From Candidatus Woesearchaeota archaeon (GTDB lineage: Archaea; Nanobdellota; Nanobdellia; Woesearchaeales; GW2011-AR15): DNA of 45,150 nt. The translations under genes were made by a program, and so were the position numbers. Of the stretch, positions 33,813 through 41,724 are shown one piece after another. The stretch lies in the NCBI GenBank assembly GCA_016935095.1, contig JAFGRO010000004.1, forward strand, positions 1 to 45,150, in the 5' to 3' direction. Positions within the stretch are counted from its first letter, which is position 1. Each line of letters starts with the position of its first letter. The notes under the pieces are model-generated. The model saw nothing but the letters and a program-made list of their open reading frames with translations, searched no databases and was not told the origin of the DNA.

Positions 33813-34373
33813 TTATGACCTTAAAAAATTCACTAAAAATTCTCCGAAAAATGAGAAAAAAACATAACTTGCGGCTAAATGCCCTATTCTTCTGGGTATT
33901 CTGCGTGTATCTATACCTCCTGAAATTAAATAATCAATAAGATATTCCAAAAAATATCTTAATATAAATAGTATAAAACCTAATACAGCAATATTATATG
34001 AGTTAAATAAATATGCAAGGATTGATAGAATAGCCAATATTGGAAGTTTAATAAAGTGTCTTTTTGATAGTTTTCCGAGAATTATCCTTGCCGGTAAAAA
34101 TAACGGAGTCAATATCAATCCATATTTATAAGACAATGCATAGCTGATTGTTATTAATCCTAATGGCAGAAAATCAAACATCAGATCGATTCTATATTTA
34201 TTATCAACATAGGAAACAATAAAGTCCAGGATCAAAATCAATATTATTAATGAAAAAAGCTTATAAACAAAAAACAAGCCAGACAAGAGAAATAAAAATA
34301 CTAATTTCTTATAGTTGTTTTTAAGGGAAATAATGATTTTATCCAAATAGTTTTTATGAATTATTGAAGTCAT
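33813..34373 (-). CDS. Polytopic membrane protein of unknown function
   Basis: 186 residues with about five to six spans and a conserved-looking basic loop near the end (GGIDTRRIPRRIGHL). TATTTAAA (34397-34404) lies 27-28 nt before the ATG, a leaderless promoter. Divergent from the kinase-like gene across 133 nt. Family not recognised. Confidence 0.6.
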   Translation of the reverse strand: MTSIIHKNYLDKIIISLKNNYKKLVFLFLLSGLFFVYKLFSLIILILILDFIVSYVDNKYRIDLMFDFLPLGLITISYALSYKYGLILTPLFLPARIILGKLSKRHFIKLPILAILSILAYLFNSYNIAVLGFILFILRYFLEYLIDYLISGGIDTRRIPRRIGHLAASYVFFSFFGEFLVNFLRS

Positions 34374-34446
34374 TTGCAGGCGTTAGTTAAGTTGAATATT
34401 TAAATTTTACTATTTTTATTATTTGAAAGTAGTAAATGTAGAAAGA

Positions 34447-34456
34447 TTTATAAATA
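34447..34456 (+). promoter_or_regulatory. TATA box of the kinase-like gene
   Basis: TTTATAAATA; transcription should begin near 34478, leaving a leader of about 29 nt. Confidence 0.5.
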
Positions 34457-34461
34457 ACAAG

Positions 34462-34493
34462 TCTCTTCAAGAGAAGAGTTCTCCTAAGGAGAA
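34462..34493 (+). promoter_or_regulatory. Tandem palindromes spanning the predicted transcript start
   Basis: TCTCTTCAAGAGA (34462-34474) and TTCTCCTAAGGAGAA (34479-34493) are perfect odd-length palindromes with dyad centres 18 nt apart. The first lies between TATA box and start point, the second at the start of the leader, and its AAGGAGA half could act as ribosome-binding site. The arrangement fits a repressor operator, or an RNA hairpin hiding the site. Confidence 0.5.
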
Positions 34494-34506
34494 AGTATAA
34501 TTAAAA

Positions 34507-36048
34507 ATGGATCCATCATTAATCGAAAAAATAGTGAAATTTGAGAACGGCCATCCTGAGGGAAGTTACCCTGATATAGGAATTGTAGCATCCAATATGG
34601 AAAGGTTCCCCGGAGAGTCAGAATCACGATTTGGAATAACTTTATCTGGGACAGAGGCACTCATATATCATTATATGGCAGAATCTTTGAAACTTATAAA
34701 AAATGGGGCACCAGCATCTCAAATCCGAAGATTTCCACATAATTTAGGAGACCATCTCTTAAAATATGTTCTAAAAAATAATACTCCTCTCTCTCTTTTA
34801 AGTATAAATGTTTGGGCTATCAGTGATGGTACTCGCATTTATATGAGTCGGTGGTTGGAATTCTTAGCAAAAGCTTTGTTCCTTGATAATAATGTAAGAA
34901 GTGGTGATATATATCAAAAACTTAGGGAAACCTATGGTGATACCCCTGATCTTGTTTTGGAAGAAATAACTGAAATATTAGAAAGGACATTGGATATCAC
35001 TGATGAATATAGAGTAACTCAAAGGTTTAACACATTAGGCTCTCTTGGTGTCGTTGGCCTTAAATTGAATGGCGATGAAATTCAAGGCGCTGTAGGGAAA
35101 ATTAATCCGTTAGATATAGCAAAACAGGAAATAGCATATCTTAAAAGAATGTCTGAATTTGCTAATGAACCCTGCTTACCCAGGGTGCCTGAACTAATTG
35201 AAGTAGGCTATGCTGATGGTCTTGGAGCACTTACAATGGTATATCACGAACCTGCACCTATCAGAAATTTCTCATTAGAAGAATTAAATAAATTATTATT
35301 CCAGATTGCGAATTTTCATAAACAAAATCACGAAATCTTTGATCAGGAATGGAGGGATGAAAATCCAGGCGTTGTGAAAGAATTTTCATATGAGACAAGT
35401 GATGAGCTCTGTATTGCCAGATTCGGTCCTGATTATATTGAAAACAGAGGTATTAGTAAGAGATGTGGTGGTAATCTTCCAGAGATTGATGAAATAGTCA
35501 ATGAGCTCATAGACTTAAGAAATGAATATGACGCTGCCAGACAGTACCTTATTGGACAAATTGAGCTTGTCAGAGCAGAAGGAATTATCAATCACAGGGA
35601 TATCAAAAAGCGTAATTTAGTAGGTAGAAATTTATTATGGATAGATTGGGAACGTGCAGCTATTTGTCACAGAGCACATGAACTGGCTAAACCCTTGTGG
35701 GATTCTGAGATTAGGTATTTATTAAGAATTGATCAGTTGCCACAAGAAGAAAAGAGGGATTATTTGTTAGAATCTCTTCTATTATACAATCAACATAAAG
35801 GGCATAGACTGACTGATGTAAGTGCTGCTTCATTATTTGCAGCAGGAGTTACTGACAATTACAGACTAGCATTAACTCAATTTTTACCAGGTGTTATTCC
35901 AGATTTATGCTATGTAAGAACATATATTGACTATACTAGGGAAGCTATTCATTTTTTCAAAGAAAAGTTAGGAAGAACAAGAGATCAAAAATATCATATG
36001 GTTCCCGACCTAACTAATTTATCTTCTAGATCAAGTATTTTTCTTTAA
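34507..36048 (+). CDS. APH/choline-kinase-fold accessory protein
   Basis: 513 residues. Residues 1-185 are unrecognised. From ~190 a protein-kinase-like fold appears: a GAVGKIN strand with the candidate ATP lysine, an acidic alpha-C helix (KQEIAYLKRMSEF), hinge MVYHEPAP, catalytic loop INHRDIKKRN (His363, Asp365, Asn370) and metal loop LLWIDWERA (Asp380, Glu382). This is the Brenner-motif order of aminoglycoside and choline kinases. The substrate is unknown; a small molecule is likelier than a protein. It ends overlapping the convergent AbrB-PhoU gene by 4 nt. Confidence 0.6.
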   Translation: MDPSLIEKIVKFENGHPEGSYPDIGIVASNMERFPGESESRFGITLSGTEALIYHYMAESLKLIKNGAPASQIRRFPHNLGDHLLKYVLKNNTPLSLLSINVWAISDGTRIYMSRWLEFLAKALFLDNNVRSGDIYQKLRETYGDTPDLVLEEITEILERTLDITDEYRVTQRFNTLGSLGVVGLKLNGDEIQGAVGKINPLDIAKQEIAYLKRMSEFANEPCLPRVPELIEVGYADGLGALTMVYHEPAPIRNFSLEELNKLLFQIANFHKQNHEIFDQEWRDENPGVVKEFSYETSDELCIARFGPDYIENRGISKRCGGNLPEIDEIVNELIDLRNEYDAARQYLIGQIELVRAEGIINHRDIKKRNLVGRNLLWIDWERAAICHRAHELAKPLWDSEIRYLLRIDQLPQEEKRDYLLESLLLYNQHKGHRLTDVSAASLFAAGVTDNYRLALTQFLPGVIPDLCYVRTYIDYTREAIHFFKEKLGRTRDQKYHMVPDLTNLSSRSSIFL

Positions 36049-36965
36049 TGTTTCTCTCTTATTGCAATTATAGAAGTTGAGAAATCTACTATTTTTAAGG
36101 TATTACTATGAAGATATTGTAAGAGAACGGTCTCTACTTTGTCTCTCTTTTCATTTGATAAATGGTTAATTTTATCTAGTATTTCCTGTTTTTCTTTATT
36201 GAGTCGGATTAGTTTATCAAAAGAAAAATCATAAAAATAGTCGTAATAGTTATTTAAGAAGTTGATAATATTATCAAACAAGATTAAAATATCCTGTGAG
36301 ATAATAGCTTCAGGTTCTTTTATTTTTAAGGAACAAATATACTTATAATCATCGCATACTTTTTCCAGGTTCCAAATTATAACATAATAAAATGATGGAT
36401 TTTTTGCAATGATTCCTTTGTTAATTAGTCTTTGGCAGATATTAGATAATTGGTTATTTGTATGTTCCATCTGGATAGTTTTTTTTAAGTTTTCTATATT
36501 ATTCTCTCTTAAATTTTGCAGAGTTTCTTTGGCCATTTCTTTTGTTACAAGAAAAGATCTTTTCAATAGATTTTCAAACACAGCTTCATCATCTTTAGAA
36601 AGGGACTTCAATACTACATATTTGTTTGTGGTTTCAATAATAATGAAGCCAATCAGTAACTTGTTTATTAATAGTTTTATATTTTCTAGTTCAAAAGGAG
36701 TAGAATAATGTATCTTAATCTCGTCATACCCTTTTTTATGTAAGCTTGATAATATCCATCTCGTTGTTTTTTCTGACATGTTGGAAATGTTAACTTCTGT
36801 TTTCATTAATGGTTTTTCAATTCCTTCTTTGGATAACTCTAAAATTTTGTCTTTTTCTTCTATATTTAACTCATCCCCCTTCTTAACTCCATACTTCTTT
36901 ACCCATTTGCTTGGAAGGGAAACCATTAGCGTAGCGGGTCCAATTTGAGATACTTTTCTTTTCAT
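36045..36965 (-). CDS. AbrB-PhoU fusion regulator (second family member)
   Basis: 306 residues. Residues 3-47 are the AbrB hairpin (VSQIGPATLMVSLPSKWVKK, then GVKKGDELNIEEKDKILEL); residues ~115-300 are PhoU-like helices. It is only distantly similar to the protein at 14.9 kb, so this is an older duplication. Convergent with the kinase-like gene and divergent from the receiver-domain gene, from which an A/T-only stretch separates it. By analogy it may regulate one or both. Confidence 0.7.
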   Translation of the reverse strand: MKRKVSQIGPATLMVSLPSKWVKKYGVKKGDELNIEEKDKILELSKEGIEKPLMKTEVNISNMSEKTTRWILSSLHKKGYDEIKIHYSTPFELENIKLLINKLLIGFIIIETTNKYVVLKSLSKDDEAVFENLLKRSFLVTKEMAKETLQNLRENNIENLKKTIQMEHTNNQLSNICQRLINKGIIAKNPSFYYVIIWNLEKVCDDYKYICSLKIKEPEAIISQDILILFDNIINFLNNYYDYFYDFSFDKLIRLNKEKQEILDKINHLSNEKRDKVETVLLQYLHSNTLKIVDFSTSIIAIREKH

Positions 36966-37130
36966 AATTTAAATTAAAATTACCTTATATTTAAATTTTT
37001 CTAAAATATTATAATATTATAATGTATTATTATAATTTAATAAAAATATTTAAATATTACATGAATTCCACTGCTTTTACTCAAAGAAGAAAACAGGGAA
37101 GTTTTCTCAATAAAAAGAATTAACCTGAAA

Positions 37131-37685
37131 ATGACAGAATCCACCAAATTTAAACCAAACCTAATCCTTCATATTGAGGATGATATTGAGGATGATATTG
37201 GCTGGATAGATAGAGTCTATGAGCTATTATCCGAAAATTCAAAAATAATTGAAGGTTATCAAGGTTCTTTTACTCATATTGTCTCAAATATTGATTCTGA
37301 ATTATCTCAGTCAGATTTGGAAAAAGAGATTCAGAGAATTGAGGGAAACTTAGATGAAAAACCAATTATTTTAAGTGTTATGAGCGGTCAAGTTGCCAGA
37401 ACAATAATTAAAAAATACTTGCCAGGAGTCATAATTTCTGACACCGGTTTTCCAATGAATGGAAAAAAAACAGTAGAGTGGCTGATTTACCATGGTCTAG
37501 AAGACTATGCATTAATAGGATTATCTGGAACTCCTATTAAGGACTTACATGACAATATAAAAGAATATTTTATGAAAAGTAATGCCAGATATTTTTCAAA
37601 GACAGACATTATTGAACAAATGGAGAGCATTATTTCACAAGTTCTTTACAATAGACGTTATCATATTCAGGAATTTGGCAGTTAA
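37131..37685 (+). CDS. Stand-alone response-regulator receiver-like protein
   Basis: 184 residues. Acidic pair Asp17-Asp18 (LILHIEDDIEDD), phosphoacceptor candidate Asp104 (GVIISDTGFPMNGKKTVEWL), switch Ser132/Thr134 (IGLSGTP) and Lys157 (YFSKTD) follow receiver-domain order. About 60 residues lie between the first strand and the helix before Asp104, longer than normal. There is no output domain and no histidine kinase nearby. A TTTAAATA box (37049-37056) leaves a leader of ~50 nt with a GAAAAC/GTTTTC hairpin. Confidence 0.65.
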   Translation: MTESTKFKPNLILHIEDDIEDDIGWIDRVYELLSENSKIIEGYQGSFTHIVSNIDSELSQSDLEKEIQRIEGNLDEKPIILSVMSGQVARTIIKKYLPGVIISDTGFPMNGKKTVEWLIYHGLEDYALIGLSGTPIKDLHDNIKEYFMKSNARYFSKTDIIEQMESIISQVLYNRRYHIQEFGS

Positions 37686-37720
37686 AACTTCACAAGTAAA
37701 GAGAAATTTTCCACAATTTC

Positions 37721-37737
37721 TCAACAAACCTTAACAA
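37721..37737 (+). repeat. 17-nt direct repeat before small gene, copy 1
   Basis: TCAACAAACCTTAACAA, ending 22 nt before the ATG at 37760. The copy at 37957-37973 stands 21 nt before the next ATG. Equal spacing suggests a control site. Confidence 0.55.
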
Positions 37738-37759
37738 TGAAAAAACGTAACTGAATCAT

Positions 37760-37933
37760 ATGAAAGACACACAAAACTTGTTTTTGACAAAAAAAGAATT
37801 TAAAAAGAAGATTAAGACTAAAGAGCTTGTCCTGAAAAAAGAATCAACTAATCATTTTGTTGTCCAAAAGGGTACTAACCTTGTCTTTAAACTTGAACAA
37901 GGATTCTTATTAACTTTTATAGGTCTGGATTGA
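37760..37933 (+). CDS. 57-residue basic protein
   Basis: A lysine-rich small protein (KKEFKKKIKTKELVLKK, then a beta-like tail VFKLEQGFLLTFIGL). No family recognised. The length, ATG and identical upstream 17-mer shared with the next gene support translation. It might be a DNA-binding or toxin-like component of the small cluster; there is no direct evidence. Confidence 0.45.
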   Translation: MKDTQNLFLTKKEFKKKIKTKELVLKKESTNHFVVQKGTNLVFKLEQGFLLTFIGLD

Positions 37934-37956
37934 AGATAGAACAAGCAGAAAATTTA

Positions 37957-37973
37957 TCAACAAACCTTAACAA
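37957..37973 (+). repeat. 17-nt direct repeat before small gene, copy 2
   Basis: Same 17-mer as at 37721, 21 nt before the ribbon-helix-helix-like gene. Confidence 0.55.
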
Positions 37974-37994
37974 CCGAAAAAAAACACATAAAAA

Positions 37995-38225
37995 ATGCTA
38001 AACGAAAAATTAAAAGACAATTCAAAGTATGATCTGAAGACAATTAAACTTAAACCAGTAACTTACGACAAATTAATCAAAGCAAAAGCAAAGCTGGAAT
38101 TCAAACAGGTAGAGAGACATTCTTTTGATAGCTTAGTTAGTCATCTTATTGATTTATATTTAGGAGATAATGAACTTATTACAAATGACCCTAAGAGGAT
38201 AGGCGAAAGAAATGAAAAACAATAG
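37995..38225 (+). CDS. Ribbon-helix-helix (VapB-like) antitoxin-type protein
   Basis: 76 residues. Residues ~14-56 fit the archaeal RHH pattern: a beta strand KTIKLKPVTYDKLIKAK, helix, then HSFDSLVSHLIDLYL. Such proteins bind operator DNA as dimers and often neutralise a toxin encoded next door. It overlaps the following gene by 14 nt, the usual antitoxin-toxin coupling, but that gene is not a recognisable PIN or RelE toxin. Confidence 0.6.
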   Translation: MLNEKLKDNSKYDLKTIKLKPVTYDKLIKAKAKLEFKQVERHSFDSLVSHLIDLYLGDNELITNDPKRIGERNEKQ

Positions 38226-38553
38226 GTCACAAAACTTTCATGAAATCAAAGGAGCTTTTCTGGACATAATCTCAAAAAGCAATTCTCAGCTTAATGAATC
38301 CATAATCAATATACTCCCTAATATGGAATATTTCATTCAATTAAATATTAAAAACAAGGACTTTCTTCTTGTCATATTAAAAAATCAGGAAAAAAATAAA
38401 TTTAGAATAAGACAAATTGAAACTAATTCAGATAATGAATTCAAGATCTCAAGAAAAATAGGTTCTGAATATAAAGAAATTCAACTTGACGATTTTGATT
38501 CGCTGGATGATGCTTTGGATATGATCAGAAAGATAAATCAGCGAAAATTTTAA
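38212..38553 (+). CDS. Unknown 113-residue protein coupled to the RHH gene
   Basis: An alpha-beta protein with strands FIQLNIKNKDFLLVIL and KFRIRQIE and an acidic end (LDDFDSLDDALDMIRKI). No PIN, RelE, HEPN or GNAT signature seen. Overlap with the RHH gene suggests one transcriptional and possibly functional pair. Its stop codon lies inside the TATA box of the thr leader. Confidence 0.5.
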   Translation: MKNNRSQNFHEIKGAFLDIISKSNSQLNESIINILPNMEYFIQLNIKNKDFLLVILKNQEKNKFRIRQIETNSDNEFKISRKIGSEYKEIQLDDFDSLDDALDMIRKINQRKF

Positions 38554-38555
38554 AT
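38548..38555 (+). promoter_or_regulatory. TATA box of the thr leader transcript
   Basis: TTTAAATA, centred 28-29 nt before the ATG at 38580, the same distance as at the PAC2, SAM-hydrolase and other leaderless genes of this window. Confidence 0.55.
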
Positions 38556-38579
38556 ATCAGCTATAAATTAAAATGTCAC

Positions 38580-38654
38580 ATGCATTCAGTAGAAGCCTTG
38601 AAAACAGGAATTTCTTTAACTACTTCTACTACTACAACTACTACTACCTGCTGA
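38580..38654 (+). CDS. Threonine-codon leader peptide (thrL-like)
   Basis: 24 codons. Codons 14-23 are Thr-Thr-Ser and then seven Thr in a row (ACT, ACA and ACC), followed by Cys and TGA; codon 9 is also Thr. The gene downstream makes threonine precursors. This is the layout of thrL-type leaders, in which ribosome position at Thr codons sets transcription into thrA. The stop codon lies in the loop of the following hairpin. A longer Tyr/Phe-rich frame from the ATG at 38573 is the antisense-free +1 shadow of the same ACT run and fits the promoter distance less well. Confidence 0.65.
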   Translation: MHSVEALKTGISLTTSTTTTTTTC

Positions 38655-38677
38655 CGCAGGTCATTGGTCTTTTTTTT
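38646..38677 (+). terminator. Attenuator hairpin and U-tract before thrA
   Basis: ACCTGC/GCAGGT, a 6-bp GC-rich stem with loop TGAC, then 8 nt and a run of eight T (38670-38677). The stem begins at the last Thr codon and the leader stop is in its loop, so a ribosome on the leader must affect folding. The gap between stem and U-tract is longer than in bacterial terminators; archaeal termination, however, depends mainly on the U-tract. Confidence 0.6.
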
Positions 38678-38755
38678 CTGAAATTTTGTATGAATTTCTA
38701 AAAATTATTTTTCAGGGAAAATGATAATAAAAAATCAGACAAAGGGGAGGAGAAC

Positions 38756-41236
38756 ATGATTGTGTTAAAATTCGGGGGAGCATCTTTAAGAGATTCAGAT
38801 AATGTAAATAACGTAATTGAATATATCAAGAAAGTACAAAACAAAAATCCTGTTGTTGTAGTATCTGCAATGAAAGGCGTAACAGATTTATTAATAGAGA
38901 CAATCAATTATTCCGTAAATAAAGAAAATGAAAAAATAACTCAGAATCTTAATTTACTGAAAAAAAAACATGGGACTGTTGTTAATGATTTAATAAAATC
39001 AAACAAGATTAAAAATACAGTCCTTGATTATCTGGATAATAATATTTCTGAATTAAACTCATTATTCAACAGCATATCAATTTTAGGAGAGAGCACACCT
39101 AAATCATATGCTTACATTGTTTCTTTCGGGGAAAAGCTCTGCTCTAAGATAGTTGCATCTATTCTGCTGGACCAAGGCATGAATGCAGAGCAGATTACCG
39201 GAGAAGAGACAATTGTTACTGACAATAACTATGTGAATGCTTATCCTGATTTTGAGCTTACAATAAAAAGGTCTAGAGAGATCATCCCTGATAAAATTGA
39301 AAAAGGCATTCTTCCAATTGTGGCGGGATTTATAGGGACAAATGAAAATGGAGAAACAACCACCCTTGGAAGAGGTGGCTCTGATTTTACTGCTTCAATC
39401 CTTGCATATTGTCTTGATGCCGAGGAAGTATGGTTCTTAAAAGAAACCAATGGAATAATGAGTGCTGACCCAAAACTAGTAAAGAACGCAAAGACAATCA
39501 ATAAAATGAATTACAATGAAGTGGCGGAACTTACTTATTTCGGAGCAAAGATACTTCATCCTATTGCATCACACCCGCTAAAGGAGAAAAACATTAAATC
39601 GTTTATAAAAAATGTTTATAATTTTAACTTTCCCGGCACTGAAATAAATAATAAGAAACTGCAGAACGGAACAACAGCAAAAGCATTAACTTATATAAAA
39701 GATGTGAGTATAATTACTGTACAGGGCCCGGGAATGGTTGGCATCCCTGGGATTGCAGGAAGAGTCTTTACTTCTTTAAAAAGATCTAATATAAATGTCC
39801 TAATGATCTCCCAGTCAAGCTCTGAGCAGAACATATGCTTTGTTGTGCTAGGCAAAGAGGCTAAAAAGGCATTGGAATTATTAAACAAAGAACTTGAGCT
39901 TGAAATACTAAAAAACCAGATTGATGAAATTACTGCTGAAAACAATGTCTCAATCATTTCAATGGTCGGCGAGGGAATGAAAAACTCTCCGGGTGTTGCC
40001 GGAAAAATGTTCTCTGCTCTCGGCAATAATAACATAAACATAAAAGTAATTGCACAGGGCTCTTCAGAACTCAATATCTCATTTATAATTGAAAGCAGGG
40101 ATTTAGAGAATGCATTGAACTGTATTCACGATGAGTTTAACCTTGGAAAGAAAAAGACAAGAAACATAAACTTAGTTCAATTCGGATTAGGAAATATAGG
40201 GAAAGAACTTATTAATCAAATAATTCAAAGCAAAGAGCAGATAATCAAAGAGAATTATTTAAACCTGAGATACGTTGCATTGATTGACAGTGTTTCAGGT
40301 GTTTATAATCCAAAAGGCTTTTCAGACAATGAAATAAAAGAGATTTTAAAATTAAAAAATAAGGATAGTTCATTAAGAAATTCCAAATTTCACTTAGACA
40401 GAAATGTTATAACAGAAAAAATAAGGCAACTGGAAAATACTGTTTTAATTGACGTAACCAGTTCCTATGACCTTGACAATCTAATTTTAGATTGCCTGAA
40501 AAACAACATAAGCGTGGTATTGGCAAACAAGATCCCTCTTACAGGAGATTACAGCATTTATAAAAAATTGATTGAGCAAAGCAGGAAAAGCACTGCAAAA
40601 TTATTCTTTGAATGCACTGCCGGCGCCGGCCTTCCTGTCATATATATCCTGAAATCACTTCTTGATTCAGGAGACCAGATTATTGAAATCAACGGCTGTT
40701 TTTCAGGAACCCTCGGCTATGTCTTCTCGGAATTAGAAAAAGGGATTAAGTTCTCTGAAATCATAAAAAAGGCAAAAGAGCTCGGCTATACAGAACCTGA
40801 TCCAAGAGATGACCTGTCCGGATTAGATGTCGCAAGAAAAGCATTGATTCTCGCGAGGCTCATGGGAGAAGATATAGAACTTTCAGATATTGAGATAGAG
40901 AGCCTTGTGCCAGAATCTCTAAAACAATGTTCAGTCAGGGAATTCCTTGAAGGGTTAAACAAATATGACGCCAATATGCTTACAAGATATAACAGGTCAA
41001 AGGAAAAAGGCTCTACCCTGAGATATGTCGCCGTGATTAAAAAAGGAAAAATAAATGTCGGCATAAAAGAAGTGCCTCTGGATTCACAAATCGGGATGCT
41101 GAAAGGCCCTGCGAATATCTGCATTATCACGACAAAAAAGTATAATCTCTTCCCTCTGGTTATTCAGGGACCGGGAGCGGGAATTGATGTGACTGCAGAC
41201 GGTGTGCTGAGAAATATCCTCGAGGCGAGCAAATGA
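38756..41236 (+). CDS. thrA: Bifunctional aspartokinase / homoserine dehydrogenase
   Basis: 826 residues, the length of bacterial ThrA. Aspartokinase domain residues 1-300 (VLKFGGASL at the start, TTLGRGGSDFTAS near 205). Two ACT domains follow at ~315-460 (ITVQGPGMVGIPGIAGRVF, then ISMVGEGMKNSPGVAGKMF), the usual threonine-binding region. Homoserine dehydrogenase occupies ~470-826 (NAD loop VQFGLGNIGKELI, catalytic region GCFSGTLGY, EPDPRDDLSG). It catalyses the first and third steps from aspartate to threonine and methionine. The fusion is typical of bacteria and unusual in archaea, suggesting transfer. A strong GGGGAGGAG site precedes the ATG. Confidence 0.95.
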   Translation: MIVLKFGGASLRDSDNVNNVIEYIKKVQNKNPVVVVSAMKGVTDLLIETINYSVNKENEKITQNLNLLKKKHGTVVNDLIKSNKIKNTVLDYLDNNISELNSLFNSISILGESTPKSYAYIVSFGEKLCSKIVASILLDQGMNAEQITGEETIVTDNNYVNAYPDFELTIKRSREIIPDKIEKGILPIVAGFIGTNENGETTTLGRGGSDFTASILAYCLDAEEVWFLKETNGIMSADPKLVKNAKTINKMNYNEVAELTYFGAKILHPIASHPLKEKNIKSFIKNVYNFNFPGTEINNKKLQNGTTAKALTYIKDVSIITVQGPGMVGIPGIAGRVFTSLKRSNINVLMISQSSSEQNICFVVLGKEAKKALELLNKELELEILKNQIDEITAENNVSIISMVGEGMKNSPGVAGKMFSALGNNNINIKVIAQGSSELNISFIIESRDLENALNCIHDEFNLGKKKTRNINLVQFGLGNIGKELINQIIQSKEQIIKENYLNLRYVALIDSVSGVYNPKGFSDNEIKEILKLKNKDSSLRNSKFHLDRNVITEKIRQLENTVLIDVTSSYDLDNLILDCLKNNISVVLANKIPLTGDYSIYKKLIEQSRKSTAKLFFECTAGAGLPVIYILKSLLDSGDQIIEINGCFSGTLGYVFSELEKGIKFSEIIKKAKELGYTEPDPRDDLSGLDVARKALILARLMGEDIELSDIEIESLVPESLKQCSVREFLEGLNKYDANMLTRYNRSKEKGSTLRYVAVIKKGKINVGIKEVPLDSQIGMLKGPANICIITTKKYNLFPLVIQGPGAGIDVTADGVLRNILEASK

Positions 41237-41301
41237 ATCACAATGATGGGATAAGCAGTGATTATGAAGAGTTTAAGAAATTGCTGGCAATGTCCAAATA
41301 A
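41233..41301 (+). CDS. 22-codon microORF coupled to thrA
   Basis: ATGA overlap with the thrA stop gives the sequence MNHNDGISSDYEEFKKLLAM followed by two more residues. It may be a translated microprotein, the truncated start of a lost downstream thr gene, or noise. No homology recognised. Confidence 0.3.
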   Translation: MNHNDGISSDYEEFKKLLAMSK

Positions 41302-41319
41302 CATATAGTTGAAAATTTT

Positions 41320-41649
41320 TTAATTCCCTTTGCCCTTTGGTACAATTCCTTTCTGGCCACCTCTCCCATGCCTTGGTGTCCCTCCTTTTTCTTTTGCTTC
41401 ATCAACTTTTTCTTTTCTTCTTTTTTTACTTGTTCTTCCATCATTAGCTCCTGCAAAATAATAAGAATCAAATAATCTTTCAAATAGAGCAGGTTCAGCA
41501 GTACATGGATAAGTTGCTTTTTCAAAAAGAGGAACTAAATCATTAGGCTGACAAGTTCTTAAATAACATTCAACAGGAAGAGTTATATTTGGATAAAATC
41601 CTCGATTTTGATATAAATCTCGTTAGTCTCTAGTGGCTGCTACATACAT
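41320..41649 (-). pseudogene. Small unknown accessory gene with in-frame TAA
   Basis: A 109-codon frame from an ATG 25-30 nt after a TTTATATATAATTTAT promoter-like stretch. It is open except for TAA at codon 9. The body reads DLYQNRGFYPNITLPVECYL, then LVPLFEKATYPCTAEPALFE, and ends in a Lys/Arg/Gly-rich tail. Cysteines at three sites and aromatic content look protein-like. A TTG a few codons after the TAA is absent, so expression would need readthrough or the stop is a sequencing error. Confidence 0.45.
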
Positions 41650-41724
41650 TCTTTGACTTCAAAAAGATAAATTATATATAAATTTAGTCATAAAAAATAA
41701 AATTCTTTCAACAGATTAAATAAA

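Noticed and set aside
37021-37060. AT-only repeats as replication origin
   Set aside because: No origin-recognition-box pair or cdc6/orc gene nearby; it looks like a divergent promoter.
38573-38701. 42-codon Tyr/Phe-rich leader frame before thrA
   Set aside because: It is the shifted reading of the same ACT run, fits the promoter spacing less well (21 nt) and Tyr/Phe would make no sense for ThrA.
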